Source: Lineus longissimus (taxonomy: Eukaryota > Nemertea > Pilidiophora > Heteronemertea > Lineidae). From it: a DNA stretch of 64,000 nucleotides. The translations under genes and the position numbers were made by a program. The stretch lies in contig NC_088324.1 of the NCBI RefSeq assembly GCF_910592395.1, forward strand, positions 560,001-624,000, in the 5' to 3' direction. The notes beneath the pieces were generated by a model. That model searched no databases, was not told the DNA's origin, and saw only the letters and a program-made list of their open reading frames with translations. Below, one piece after another: positions 43,230-56,025 of this stretch; position 1 is the first letter of the stretch; each line of letters begins with the position of its first letter.

Positions 43230-44070
43230 TGAGCCAATATTCTCTGCTGGATGCTGGTTCTGGCTTGGAGCTGGTTTGGTGAGCCAAACTGTGTTGCTGG
43301 ATGCTGGTCCTGGCCTGGAGCTGGTTTGGTGAGCCAAACTGTGTTGCTGGATGCTGGTCCTGGCCTGGAGCTGGTTTGGTGAGCCAAACTGTGTTGCTGG
43401 ATGCTGGTTCTGGCTTGGAGCTGGTTTGGTGAGCCAAACTGTGTTGCTGGATGCTGGTTCTGGCTTGGAGCTGGTTTGGTGAGCCAAACTGTGTTGCTGG
43501 ATGCTGGTTCTGGCTTGGAGCTGGTTTGGTGAGCCAAACTGTGTTGCTGGATGCTGGTTTTGGCCTGGAGCTGGTTTGGTGAGCCAAACTGTGTTGCTGG
43601 ATGCTGGTCCTGGCCTGGAGCTGGTTTGGTGAGCCAAACTGTGTTGCTGGATGCTGGTCCTGGCCTGGAGCTGGTTTGGTGAGCCAAACTGTGTTGCTGG
43701 ATGCTGATCCTGGCCTGGAGCTGGTTTGGTGAGCCAAACTGTGTTGCTGGATGCTGGTCCTGGCCTGGAGCTGGTTTGGTGAGCCAAACTGTGTTGCTGG
43801 ATGCTGATCCTGGCGTGGAGCTGGTTTGGTGAGCCAAACTGTGTTGCTGGATGCTGGTCCTGGCTTGGAGCTGGTTTGGTGAGCCAAACTGTGTTGCTGG
43901 ATGCTGATCCTGGCCTGGATCTGGTTTGGGGAGCCAAACTGTGTTGCTGGATGCTGATCCTGGCGTGGAGCTGGTTTGGTGAGCCAAACTGTGTTGGTGG
44001 ATGCTGGTCGTGGCCTGGATCTGGTTTGGTGTGCCAAACTGTGTTGCTGGATGCTGATCCTGGCCTGGAA
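43230..44070. repeat. 50-bp minisatellite, about 16.5 copies
   Basis: Unit GAGCTGGTTTGGTGAGCCAA then ACTGTGTTGCTGGATGCTGG and TCCTGGCCTG. Fifty is not divisible by three and the minus-strand unit has no stops, so three overlapping frames of about 300 codons stay open. They lack unique sequence or splice support and are not genes. It contains TTTG/GTGAGC, a donor-like motif, in every unit. Confidence 0.95.
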
Positions 44071-46162
44071 AAACAAATACATGTAACTTCACATATTTTT
44101 CGAAAAACAAACCATGAAATAACAGATTTGTCATGGACAAAAAGACTTAAAATGTTCAAAACTTATAGATAACATTAAAAAAAAAAAATCAGTCAACAAG
44201 ATTTTGAAAAGGCCACATTGGCAAAGAATTCTGTACCAACCGATTGGTTCACTTTATAAGTACCAGTATCATCTCATTGACATTTCAAATTTTAATAAGG
44301 CTGAGTTTTGAGTTTCACTTTATATCAACTTTCTACATGATCTAGATTTAAAGGGACAATATAGGCAGCAGCTAGGCAGGCAAGATAAAGTTACACGAAG
44401 TCGCCAATAGGGGTCTTTAACATCTCACAGTATGTCAAAATGATTCATGCTTGTATGAGGAATAGTGCTGAATCAGACATGACCCAGGGCCCTTACTCTG
44501 TATATTAGTCAGCTGAGGATGGCCAAATAAGCCCCTCTGCTCCTGCCTATAGTCCCCCTTTAAGGCCATGGTTCGTTCATATTATTGTTCTAGTATGTCC
44601 CAATTGAAAAATCTCAAATTCAATATCTAGTTTCTAATTTCTACAAGCAAATCTTGCCTTAAATCTCTGTCAAATGAGTTTGGTGTGGTTTTTTGTCATT
44701 TCTTTGCAATGCTATATTTTTGTGTCAGACTTTCTCTCTGACAAACTTCCAGCAATCTTAGACTGCTTTGTTAATTACTACAAAATCGACCCAAAAACCA
44801 GGACGTCATGACTATCAGATAAGGGATGTTCCCAACCAATTGTTTTTGGAAAATAATCATGTTGTTGAAGGCATCCAAGGACCATGTGCTCATTTGGGGC
44901 TGGACATGAATAAAGAAACTGGCTTTGATCAGTGAAACTTGGGTGTATCATGAGAAAGATTTCAAGTGAGAAAGAGTAAAAAGTGTGGGGGGATACCCCC
45001 CCCCCAAAAAAAAACCACCTGTGGCCATGTCTTCAAAACGACTTTATTGCCACCGAAGCTTTTTATCGGGCTGTTCAAAATTCCCACTTTTGTGAATGAA
45101 TCCTGGTGCAGGAATTGCTTTTCAAACTGGCGGATTATTCTGTGATGTCATTTCGATTTCACCCTGCCAACAGGGCAGTGAAGGTCGCATTGTTTTGCCG
45201 AGATTTCGGGGGCTGAAGCCTTGCAAATAACACATTTTCATTCACATTTTTCGAAGCCATGTTAGGAAAAGATGACGATTGTAGAAAGTGTACTTTTTAG
45301 TTTGCTAAATCAATAACAAGTAACATGTTGATTGGGGATATCTCTGATTTGCTAAGTGCAAAGGAAGTATCGATATCTACAGCATCACGTCGTAATGCCA
45401 AGGTGTCAAACCTTGGTTCCAGGCTGTGCCTCACTAGTGCATCGGCCCACATGGAGAGGATCAACGCATGGAGGGCTAACTCGGCTCAAATCGCTGTCAA
45501 CATCGGAATATCATGATGATTCAGTCAGATTTTGAATTTTTTCTTTTTAGTGCAATTTTTTGACAGGGGTTTGGGTTAGTTGTTGATGGAAACGACTTAT
45601 GTAGAATAGGTGGTGAATGGGCTGCCAACAGCTTGGTAATATTGCCCATAATTTTACCAATGGTCCTTTAATAATCCCATGGTCCTTTTAGTCATAGAGC
45701 ATGGGCCGAAATGGCAGCGGACCAAACTTGTCTTGGTGGTGGGAAGGAACACAAGCCAGTTCACCTGATTGAGCTTGGCATTATTTTGAGTAATCTTCTA
45801 TAAGGTATTGGCATATTCCCTCCACTGTTTCTACTTGCCGAGATAAACAGTGTGCCTGATATTAGGTGTGACCTTCTCAAAAACTTATTGATGGAATTAT
45901 TTTTAAAGTTCTCAAGTGTTATGTCTCGTGATAGATCAGACCATGTGTTGAGTGGATTCTTTCTATTTCGAACTCAGTTGAAGTGGCGATATCCTGCTAG
46001 TCAACATTCTATTTAACCCGTTTTCTACTCTGACTGCCCTGTGACATTGGTTTTTTTTTAATCAAAACATCAGTCTGAAAATTAGCCTACTTCCTCCAAA
46101 AATACCCTTCATCATGTTCATAATGATATTTGATGAATAAAGTGTGCCATCAGTTAGAAGAA

Positions 46163-46330
46163 TACAGTAGAACCTCCCCTTGCGGACACCTCTACCATGC
46201 GGATGCCTCTGTATTACAGACAAGTCTGTTCAGTCCCGATCTACTTGGAATTGCGGAGACGGCGATGGTGACTTTTTGGTCCAATTACCTTGCAATTACA
46301 GACAGTGAACAAAAGCAATGGCTTCCTGTG
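46163..46330. mobile_element. Possible pogo/Tigger-type DNA transposon remnant
   Basis: It begins TACAGTAGAACCTCCCCTTG then CGGACACC, the usual kind of terminal sequence in pogo-like elements, followed by GCGGATGCC and GCGGAGACGG motifs. The opposite terminus was not found. Confidence 0.35.
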
Positions 46331-47989
46331 TGCACTTAGGGAGTTGATTAGGCCCGGATCTGTCAAACAACTCTGATTAGGCCTAACAAGTGAGAAGTTT
46401 CCATAATTGATGAATTAGACATTGTGTTCAGTTAATAAAGGTGGAGTGAATTCAATGTTTGTTGCTTCTCTAGTTACATCCTGAGGAAACCAGGGGTTAA
46501 TGTTTGCTTCTCTGACCGTGCCCACAAACCCCAGAGACATTCGCCCGCATTTGGTGAAGTAGCCAGCGCAGAAGTAAGTGCACCCAATCAGAGCATTGCT
46601 TACATTTGAGTCTGGGAATTTCACACACTTAGAAGCTACGATATCCAAACTCACATGTTCCCTGTTTGTTTGATCTGATGAATAGAGAGCACTGTCTCCT
46701 TCATGGTGTGCACTGTAACCTCGATCTGAGATTTCTTATTGTGATTTCCATTCATACAAATCATTAGAAGTACAGTACTAGGATCGAGGTTGACAGATAT
46801 ATTTGTCAGGATGCCCTAATTAGAATGACCTAAGTACTAACACTACAATGTAATAGCAATGTTGGTAATTATAAATTGCCTCCAGTAGAATAGTCATAAG
46901 GTATAAGGTATCATAATGAAATACTCTCGAATGTGCCTCTCAATGATGTTGAAATAATCAATAATTAAGACTGATTTCTCTTCATCAAAGTGCATATAAA
47001 GGACCCAAGACCCCCCATGAAACATACACATGAATCCACTATTGGACAATAATGGCGCCGTAATAATGAGGTCCCATTGTACTTGATTTTGACCAGTGTA
47101 TTGTCCTTGGTTCAACTCTGATTCACATTCAAATGTCCATTTGTCAAGCTGCGTCCACAGAGCGGGGCTTTTCTGTGACCGTGCTTGTGCACATAATTCA
47201 CCAACGTGTCATCACCCCTCACCTACATATTGGAATATGGCAGTCCTCAAGATGATCGATAGCCGCCTACAAACATATTCTTATCGGTAAAGTCTACGAA
47301 GAAATGATTGAAAGCAAACAAATATCAAAAGCTGAAGTGTTTGCTCAACAAATTTTCTGTTTGATTAAAGAAATTATCCGAAAACACATTTACCCAGGCT
47401 ACACAAGACATACATACTCTGGACTCACTGATATATGACCGGTTCATTAATTTGAGACATGACCGCCCCCAGTATGATGTGCATTGAACAGACCACGGTC
47501 CCTTCATACTGATTGGCTCACACTTGTTGGTCTTCAAGTTGTGGTAAGTTGATTGACAGTGGTCGGCATTGGGAATGAACTGATCACTTGTGACCTAACC
47601 AACAATACCTCTATCAGTAGTTATAATGTGATCAATGAGTTTCCCTGTCTTTTAGTCTATTGACAAGGAATCTTCAATGAATGAAATCGCGTTGATAATA
47701 AAGCGAAATTCTTAAGGGACTAAACTCTTACTTTGAAGTTGATCCAATGGCGAAAGGCATAAGCATTGAATAAATTGTTATTACCCACCCACTGTCCATC
47801 CCGATTGAGTTGAATGTTGGATGGCATCCAACGACAATGTGCATGATAGCTACAGGGGGCTTTGCTTACATATCCAGAAACAGTCTTAGATCGGAGAGTT
47901 TAGAGTATTGACCAAAAACACAAAAAGTGTTATATCTCGCTAACTTGGGACTCGATTATCACCAAGTTTTTATCACAGGTAGATGTAAT

Positions 47990-48760
47990 AACATTATATC
48001 ATCTTCAAAAATCATTATTCCCCATCAACCTGATCAATGAAATGAATGTAAAGTGAAACTCAAACTTCAGCCTGATCAAATATGAAAATGTTATTGTGTC
48101 AGTGATAATACTCTCAACTCGGCTGTATAAGACCAGATCATGTATTTCTTGCCGCCCATTACATGTTAATCATACATGTAGGATTACCCAAAATCTCGAT
48201 TCCAACCAATGAGGTCTGACGAGAATTTGTATAGGCCTAACACCCCTTACCTGGATGAATATCCTTGTGAATAAACATCATAAATGTGGTATTGGACGGT
48301 ATTATCAACCTGGTCTTATAGAGCTGAGTTGAGAGTATGTACATGTGTACTGAGACATGCCTGAGTTTGTGTGATCTGATGTTTTCAAACTCATCTTGGC
48401 TGGCTTGTTCTAAAATAGGCATCTATCTGGCCAGAGACTATCAACATGACAAAGCCTAGATTCATCCAAGCGGCCTTTGATCGCCAATTGAGACGTGTCT
48501 CACTTTCTCTTCACTCTTGTTGGACCCATTTTACGTGCGCCATATTCTGATCATTATTAGTTTCTTCTTCTTCTTAATGACATATCATCTTCAAAAAATC
48601 ATTTTTCCCCATCAATAAAGTGAATGTAAAGTGAAACTCGAATTTCGGCCTTATCAAATATTGAAAATGTCATTGTGTCACTGATAATAAGTGCATCTAT
48701 ACTGAGATACTCAATGATATGCCCAAGTTTCAAACACTTCTTGGCCTAGCTTGTTCTTAA
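47990..48760. repeat. Diverged direct duplication of about 450 bp
   Basis: ATCATCTTCAAAAATCATT, CCCCATCAA, GTGAATGTAAAGTGAAACTC and TTGTGTCA.TGATAATA occur in order at 47995-48115 and again at 48585-48690. The following segments (GAGACATGCC..TTTCAAACTC..CTTGTTCT and its counterpart near 48700) also correspond. Non-coding. Confidence 0.55.
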
Positions 48761-49150
48761 AGCGAATCTTGAACAAACGAACGGCGTAGGCCTTTAAAGC
48801 GATTCTTCAACGAGTAATATAATGCCCTTGATGTACCTTAGTTTAGTCTGCACTTACGTCAATCGTAAAATTCTTCATCAAAGTGTCACGAAAAAATCTA
48901 TCTTTTCAAATCATGAAGTTATTAATCTTAAAATAGAGTGGAATCATGCTCTGGTCACTTCTCTGACTTAAAGAAAGTTCTACAAAAGTTGTGTCTGCTT
49001 TCTTGATAATCGCAAAATATCAAACATCTGAGATTTTCAATTTTCGATGATTTTTGTGAGATTTTCTTATCCCCTCAAAATCATAAATGACATTAGGATA
49101 ATTTAAGGTTCAGAAGACGTCGGGTTGGCTGTGGAAGTGGGAAATGTTCA

Positions 49151-49449
49151 ATGTTAAGATTTGCGAAATTCACAAAATGCTTTCGAAACATTCAAAGTGA
49201 AGACTTGAAGGGAGGGTATGTTTGTTCTCCCCACAGAATTAGTGTTTCAGAAGCCTGCAGCGGGTTTTCTGATGATTTTTTGGAAGAAGAATGTTGTGGC
49301 ATCAGAAACAGCTTTGAGAGCTGCCAGAATATCAGCGGCCGCCTGGATGCCACCCAACTAATTCTGGATGCCGTCATTGGACGTCCTGCATGCTTGTTGA
49401 TAATCTATAGACCTGCCCATACAAAGAACTATACACCTAATTAAATAAA
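49151..49449 (+). CDS. Small open frame of 97 codons with adjacent AATAAA, unidentified
   Basis: It reads from ATG at 49151 to TAA at 49442-49444, immediately overlapping AATAAA (49444-49449). The middle (CSGFSDDFLEEECCGIRNSF, then ESCQNISGRLDATQLILDAV) is Cys-rich and looks more coding than its surroundings, possibly a terminal exon after the CAG at about 49251. No family was recognised and no upstream exon found. Confidence 0.3.
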
Positions 49450-49535
49450 ACTTGAAAACTTTATGTCTTCTGACCTTTTTAAAGCAATTTCAAACTGTGA
49501 GCTTCATCTTGCCTGACATTTATCACTCTCAAGTA

Positions 49536-52264
49536 TTATGTTTGGTGATACTTTGTACTTAACCATTGGAAATCCCAGTGCAATGCATTGCATCCTCTTT
49601 TGTTTTCAGTGAAGACATCAGTCCCAAGGCTTATGAAGTATTTCACCATGTCCATGTTACCCGTTAATGAGCAGTTTGCCAAGGGATTACTGCCAGCCTC
49701 TGTTTTACAGTTGACATCAGCTCCTTGACTGACTAGGTACTCAACAACTTTCTGTTCACTTGACATTGCCGCACAATGCAGCACCGTCCGCCCCTCGTCA
49801 TTCTTGGCGGTGATATCTGCCCCCTGGTGGACAAGAGACTGAACTTGATCCAAGTTGCCATCTTTGGCCGCTTTGTGTAAAGGATACTTTTCAGGTTTCT
49901 CACCAGGTGGCATTTCACCACTACTCTGAGACAAGACCACTAATGAATATTCATAGGTTGGAAGGTCGAGGCCTATCAATTAGACGAGTGCATGTTTTTA
50001 ACTCTCAAGCACATATTTGGAGAGGTATTGAAAAAATATTTGTTGTGGCAAGTCTACAGATATAAAGAAATTATTTGATGAAAAAATTAATTTCGAATTT
50101 TGCTAATTTGGTAATAGGGGGCGTGTTTTGAGATTTTTCTGCCAGTTGGCTGAAAAGAGTGGAAATACCAAAGTCTGTCTAATTTGTCGATTATCAAAAA
50201 ATTTCCGTGGTCAACTACCAGTTTACTTTTCACCATTTACTTGCCCGACTGTCCGGAATATCATATCAAAATTTCAGATTCACAACCCCACGCAGTATTT
50301 GATGCGTCGCAATCAAACATTGACAATTCAACTGCTAAAAGGCTTAAAAAATCAATGGTGGTCTTGTCTCCATTTACACTACACTAGCATTGTACCCGTG
50401 GCGCAGGCAGGTTCAAATGGGCTATACCTTGAACTGCATGTGCCGAACATTGAATTGCACTGAAAATCTAATGCAATATCAAAGGAGCCATATCGAAGAG
50501 ACAAATTAAACCAACCATTTGTCCACAGACTCGGACCTAGCTGTGGCGTGCTGTATGCGTGCATATAAAAGTATATCAGTTGGTCCGATAGAGATGATGA
50601 GGCAATGCCTCGTTCCTTAGTCAGCAATATGCCCCTTTTTATACGGAGAAGAAGGAATACCCGGATAGGCCTTCACATGTCGGCCTCCAAATGGCTCGAA
50701 CTAATTGCACTATCACTACTATAACTTTAAAATGCGTGCTCCTCCTACATGTAGCCAGGTCTCGGGCAAGGCACTCACTCGACAGGCAAGCTAGAAGTTC
50801 AGCACCGTGAGCAGCTCCTTGATAAGGCAATTTCAGGTTCAGCGCGCCTCTTCAGATCAATTATTGAAAGCTGTGGTGAGCACATAAACAGACCATGGTA
50901 ACCTTCATTTGAAAATCCCTTCATAATCAAGGGCTAGCTCTGGCTAACACAGCACCCATAGACAATAGACCACCAATTTGACCCCAGCTCCTTACCGCGG
51001 GAAAACCCAAGTCAAGCAACCAAAAGTACCAAAAATACATTTTTGTTTACATTTGAACTGGACACATACGTTTGTTTACAATTTCTTTCCCCGCGAAATC
51101 TCGAACATCAGGTGACCTGCAATCGTGGATTGAAAATAACATTAACCTTAGTTCAGCAGGTCAACAGGTACAGGCTGTTCCAATCATCCCCCTACAGCCA
51201 GCTGTTCAACAGGTAATGTTAGCCACCCCACAGGGAGTGCAGGTAATTGATTAAGCCCCTGCATAACTAAACAGCAATGACTTGGCTTCCGTGAGTGGTA
51301 AGGAGAATTTACAGTGTCCGATTAAAAATCCCTCATTACTGCTCCACTGAAGTAAATTTCCGTGAATAAACATAACGTTGCATCAGGATAACATATCACC
51401 TGCAAACGTACAAAATTTCGAGACGAAACACTACCCCCAAATGGCACTTTATCGAGCCGCCTTATAGTATTATGATATAGATTTTGGGTCAATTTAGTGA
51501 AAAATTTGAATATGCTCAAATCACTCTAATTCATTTAGAATATTGTATTGCTGATGATTTAAGGTCAAAACAAGCTAAAATAATGAGAAAAAAACTTAAT
51601 TTGACCCCAATATGAGCCAACCTAGCCCCGGTCTAAGTTCGGTTTCATTTTTACAAGTCTTGTTGTGTTGCCATTCATTTTGTAATTTCTTTGAAACTAC
51701 TAAGGCCTTGATTCTGAAAGTTGTGCCCTAAGCAGCAAAGATATTCTTAAATCACATCCTAAATCATCAGCTCCATAGCTTGCTTATTCTGGCCAGGGCT
51801 GGTCTTTGAATTTAGTGCTGTTGGCTGCAAAATCATGACTTTTTGTCGATTTTGTCCTCTTCGTCGCTTTTGGCACAGTTGTACCACTCTTGGAAATGTC
51901 TCTCATTTCTCCAAAAATGTCCAGATATCATTTTCCTTTGTTGGAAAGTTGTGGGATGTCATCTACATTAGGAAACTCAAGTTTGAAAAAATTCTCAAAA
52001 TTTTAACCCCCTGAAATCTACCTTCATTGAGACAAGACCACTAATGAATATTCATAGGTTGGAGGGTCGAGGCCTATCAATTAGACGAGTGCATGTTTTT
52101 AACTCTCAAGTACATATTTGGAGAGGTATTGAAAAAATATTTGCTGTGGCAAGTCTACAGATATAAAGAAATTATTTGATTAAAAATTTCGAATTTTGCT
52201 AATTTGGTAATAGGGGGCGGGGCGTGTTTTGTCTCCTCTTTTGTGAAGTTATCGCCGCGGCCAT
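49536..52264 (-). pseudogene. Broken paralogue of the ankyrin/Mab-21 cGLR gene
   Basis: The minus strand starts MAAAITSQK at 52264, is interrupted after nine codons by a 2308-base insertion (49928-52235), then resumes SSGEMPPGEKPEKYPLHKAA and continues with ankyrin repeats nearly identical to the intact gene (AKDGNLDQVQSLVHQGADIT, VEYLVSQGADVN). After about residue 82 the sequence diverges (CKTEAGSNPLANCSLTGNMD onward) and stops at 49536 after about 150 residues. The catalytic Mab-21 domain is absent. It may be a relic of a separate family member with a different second ankyrin module, not just a truncated copy. Confidence 0.85.
49928..52235. mobile_element. 2.3-kb transposon insertion with inverted ends and CTCT target duplication
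   Basis: Comparison with the intact gene gives exact edges. The uninterrupted reading CACTA-CTCT-TTTGTG becomes CTCT, then GAGACAAGACCAC, to GTGTTTTGTCTC, then CTCT. The ends are inverted (GAGACAARAC), and the 4-bp CTCT is duplicated. About 205 bases are also directly repeated at both ends (49928-50134 and 52029-52235), sharing an AATGAATATTCAT palindrome. The 1.9-kb interior has no transposase that I can recognise; a Gln/Pro-rich open stretch at 51072-51254 (GQQVQAVPIIPLQPAVQQVM) is of unknown meaning. Probably non-autonomous, or two copies of a 205-bp MITE moving together with captured DNA. Confidence 0.75.
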
Positions 52265-53025
52265 TTTGATAAAATGGAAGTTAAATATGTTTATCGTTGA
52301 TATGATACAGAATTGTTTAATCCTGAAAGTGAAACTATTTGACTTGTCTGAAGAAGAAGTAGTTGTTTCGTGATTGTTTACCTTTGTCTGTGCACTGAAT
52401 CTTACTTTGTATAATTGTCTGCGTTCCAAGCAAATGGTTAATGTCTTACAGATTTTGATGTTCTTTTATGCAATCCTTTCTGTTATAGTGGGTTAGGGTA
52501 TTGTATTGGCTTGCATTAGGATGATAACTAAGAGGTCAATTTGTTAGTTCAACTCTAAACTAGAACTTTTTGAGAAAATGAAAATAATCACTGATTGATA
52601 TGTTCCTTGGTGCAATGGAGAGAGGCTTTGGAGATCTTTCAAATTGTGTAGTTTTTTTTCAGTTGACTTTGAAAAAAATGACTACTTATGACGTTGTCTG
52701 ATATAAGACTACTTCAAGATTCCTTTTTCAAGTTTCTATTCCAACTGGTTGTAAGAATGCACACATTGATCATGTCAATCTTATCGCAATGTATTATGAT
52801 CAATACTGGAAAGACAAATTTGCAAATGTTTTTTTTTCTTCTGATTAAAGAAATTTGTAGGAAAAATACTAGTCAGTTAAAATGAAATGAACCTGTGAAT
52901 GTCAATGCCTTGTAAGGCCAAAATAAGTAGAAATATAATTGCTTTACCTGTTTTTGGCGAAGATTTGAAGACTGTCAAACCTCAGGTTGATAGTGATTAA
53001 AAAAATCACAACCAAAAGTCCATCA
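52265..53025 (-). promoter_or_regulatory. 5' flank of the broken cGLR paralogue
   Basis: Near-identical to 42176-42960, the upstream region of the intact gene, down to the CTCAGGTTGATAGTGATTAA motif; homology ends near CCATCACTC. Shows the broken copy arose with its promoter. Confidence 0.55.
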
Positions 53026-53029
53026 CTCA

Positions 53030-54010
53030 GAGCTCAGAGGGGAGCAATCCTAAGTATGCATGACTTTGCCAAATGATTGGTTCCAATCACCATGACATGA
53101 TAGCTTAAACAACTTGGTGTCCTGTTATTTATAGACCTGGTTTGTTATCAGGTAATCATTAACGATTCATTCATTGATCTTTACCACTCCAACATGTCCA
53201 AACCGAGTTTCCTAGACTGATATTGAAATGTCACTCAGTCCAGGAATTCTCCATCTTGGCACCTGTTACTATTTAGATAATGATGTGCGAATGCCTGTGC
53301 CCAGATCTCTCAAGTAGACTTCACTTTTGCTGATATACTCATCACAAAATGAAACTATGCATCATGAAAGTTAAAAGTTTGGTCGAAAACCTTAGTTGTA
53401 AGGTATTTCTGACTGCTGAGTACTATTGCAATCATGCGTCATAATTGTCTTCATATACGATATAATCGACCATTTAAAAAGGTCCACAAAACACTTTTTT
53501 ATGTCGGGAAAAATACCACCAAAAATCACTAGTGTTGTAGTACGAACTAAGACTTGTTTAGGTGGGTAGTGTATAATTCTGAGGAAATGATAGTGTGTGA
53601 TCAATCCCATCACCTTGGGAGGGTAGCTGTGTTCTGAGCTTACAGTGGGACAGTGGGACAGTGCCAAAAGTCATCACAAATGAGAATTATCCAGGGGTGA
53701 TTTTCAACATAGTCTTATTTTTGCTGTACGACAACGTCATGGCTTTCTGTGTGGGTTTTTTCAAGAAACTTTTTTTGTGTTTACCTTTTGTAAACAGATG
53801 ATAATAATGAAGACAATGCAATGTAATCATAATGCCAAACAACAACATTTGGAACAACCTTATGAAATACGCATTGAAAAGTCCACTCCAGGCTACTGTC
53901 CACCTTTGTGGGATCTTTACTTGTCTTTGCATAGACATTCAGGAACAAGGGACCATAGCTTTTAGTCTCATCCGACAGACCCTCGACTATTTCATACGTT
54001 ATACGTGTTG
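53030..54010. other. Non-coding spacer
   Basis: No gene or repeat that I can support. Open frames on either strand are short and lack splice context. Confidence 0.35.
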
Positions 54011-54014
54011 TGAA

Positions 54015-54140
54015 GAGCCAGAAATGTTAGTTCCTTGAAAGCCACGCCGGTTCATCCAGACATATAATCCTGTTTTCTCCCCAGGATTGAACCCGGGCCC
54101 TATTGCATGGTAGCCAGCAGTGTTAACCACTAGTCTATGA
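54015..54140 (-). mobile_element. tRNA-derived SINE
   Basis: The minus strand shows box A (TAGACTAGTGGTTAACACTG) and box B (GGGTTCAATCC) at tRNA spacing, followed by a body with GATGAACCGGCGTGGCTTTC. The same family member, more decayed, is at 33765-33882 and 58286-58403. Confidence 0.65.
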
Positions 54141-54481
54141 GGCTCCTCTAATTATAACTCACACAACGTAGTGAGTGTAATGGTTACGTATGTGTATAAA
54201 GTGTAAACAAAATTCATATATCCATCATGTCCATCGAATCTGAAAAAATTTGGGCAGACCCATGACAATTCTGGTTCCGGTACAGTTTGTCGCATTCCAT
54301 ATGGGCCGCGCTTGCCGATCCTGCATTCATGACGCACCGCAACCACAGTTACCATGATTCCCATGGTTTCCTTCCTCGTGACGCAATTATTTCATGATGT
54401 CATGAGCCATTGACCAATCACGCAAGTAGATTTATTCACACCGGCGCCACTGTCCTGAAGTGCGGGTGTGGGACATCATGT

Positions 54482-55030
54482 ATCTAAAAATCGTCTGCTA
54501 GAACATACAGGACAACAACGTCGGCGGAGACAGTTGTGACATTTCATTGCAGACGAAGTAAATGTCCTCTTCTTCTCGATTTACGTACTTTACTTCAAAA
54601 AAGACAGTTTTAACACTACTGCACAAATATAGAGTGGTCATAATGTTCCATTTGGATAGAGATTTGACGGACTGATTTGGAAATTCATTCCAACCATGCA
54701 ACTGTTTCAGAAATGAGAAAAAGCGCCTGGGTGTCATGACATGCATGATGTGTCTTGCCTCTGCATTTTTGTACTCAGACATGTCAGACTGAGGGTTTTC
54801 AACTTTCATATCATTGAAGAAATAATTCATTCCAATCTACAAGTATATCAATCACATCATTTATTTAAAAATCGTCTGCTAGGACATACAGGACAACGTC
54901 GGTGGAGACAGTTGTGACATTTCAATTTTCATTGCATAGAGATTTGACGGACTGATTTGGCAATTCATTCCAACCATGCAACTGTTTCAGAAATGAGAAA
55001 AAGCTCCTGGGAGTCATGACATGCATTCAA
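54482..55030 (-). repeat. Partially duplicated segment with a 110-codon minus-strand frame
   Basis: AAATCGTCTGCTAG.ACATAC and GGAGACAGTTGTGACATTTC occur at 54485-54545 and 54870-54930. AGAGATTTGACGGACTGATT and the following 70 bases occur at 54657-54747 and 54938-55026, closer together. The first copy lies in a minus-strand frame (54830-54498) encoding TPRRFFSFLKQLHGWNEFPN and nearby residues, which looks faintly protein-like; the second copy has lost it. Possibly a dead transposon piece; family not recognised. Confidence 0.4.
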
Positions 55031-55129
55031 TTATTATTTCACCACAAAGAGCTGCTTCTTTCAGCAGATATGAGACAGCTACCGGGGCGGGGACTATTTC
55101 TTTATGGGGCCTTATTGTTCAGCGTCTCC

Positions 55130-55320
55130 AAGGAATTCTATTTTTAGAGTCCAGTGGGGGGGGTTGGGGGGGGGGGCCTTCCCCCCAATGTACTGACTAA
55201 AACCTGTCACTTTCAGAGAACGGGGAGGGGGTATGGGGGACTCATCCCCCAATGTACTGGCTATATATGTCAGAAGGACGGGGGTTTGGGGGCTCCCCCA
55301 TGTCAAACAGTTGTGTGAGT
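55130..55320. repeat. G-rich/C-rich segment with two related units
   Basis: Two units each contain a G-run, then CCCCCAATGTACTG.CT.. and a TGTCA end. G-runs of 8 and 12 in close succession could form quadruplex structures on the plus strand. No coding content. Confidence 0.45.
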
Positions 55321-55344
55321 TCACTAGAGATTGCTCTTTACATA

Positions 55345-55558
55345 TTAGTTACTTGGTAAGTCCAGTCATGATAGTTACTTGGTGAGTCTAGTAATTATAG
55401 TTACTGGGTGAGTCCAGTCATTATAGTTAGTGGGTGGTAAGTCCAGTCATTACAGTTACTTGGTGAGTCTAGTAATTATAGTTACTTGGTAAGTCCAGTC
55501 ATGATAGTTACTTGGTGAGTCTAGTAATTAAAGTTCCTGGGTAAGTCCAGTCATATTC
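55345..55558 (+). repeat. 26-bp minisatellite, block B (truncated)
   Basis: Eight units matching the 30366-30813 array. Block B homology begins inside this array, so the counterpart of CDK5RAP3-like exon 1 is absent and the duplication breakpoint lies in the repeat. Confidence 0.85.
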
Positions 55559-55949
55559 ATACCACCGACAAAAATCAGGGGTATTCTGTCGTGGCTCATG
55601 CGTCAGTGTCATCTGCATCAGTGTCAGTGTCGGGGTCCGTTAACTTTCCACTTTCCATCAGTCATTTATTGTTACTTGATATGTCACATCATTCTCACAT
55701 GCATAACATTCCCTCATAGGATCATTGATTGGCACATGGATGGATCTATGATGATTAATAACAAACTGTGTTTTACACTCGGATCTCATCATAGATTCTA
55801 TGATGGTCCATGGTAGATCCCATCATCGATCCAATGACGGTGGGTCGCATGTCGACATCAAACATGTCATATGTCAGCGGCAGTAGTCTTGTGAGGAGGG
55901 ATTAAGATTAAGCAACCTTGACCATTCTGTTTCAGATTGGTTAATCAAT

Positions 55950-56025
55950 CGTCATCACTGCCACCAGCTATGGCAGGTGAGAACACTCGTCATCACTGCC
56001 ACCAGCTATGGCAGGTGAGAACACT
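55950..56025 (+). repeat. 38-bp exon/donor minisatellite, block B (2 copies)
   Basis: Two copies of the unit present eight times in block A at 31204-31512. Confidence 0.9.

Larger units (their letters stand above)
44171..49150. other. 5-kb spacer between the two cGLR copies
   Basis: I can support no gene here. Contents seen: a poly-A run (44175), a C9/A9 tract (44998-45015), a possible DNA-transposon end (46163) and a duplicated non-coding segment (47990-48760). Open frames are short and scattered on both strands without consistent exon structure. Confidence 0.4.

Noticed and set aside
43168-44159. Three overlapping minus-strand frames of about 300 codons, Gln/His/Ser-rich
   Set aside because: They arise from a 50-bp minisatellite whose unit has no stop in any minus frame; the same peptide is read cyclically in all three frames, with no unique domain.
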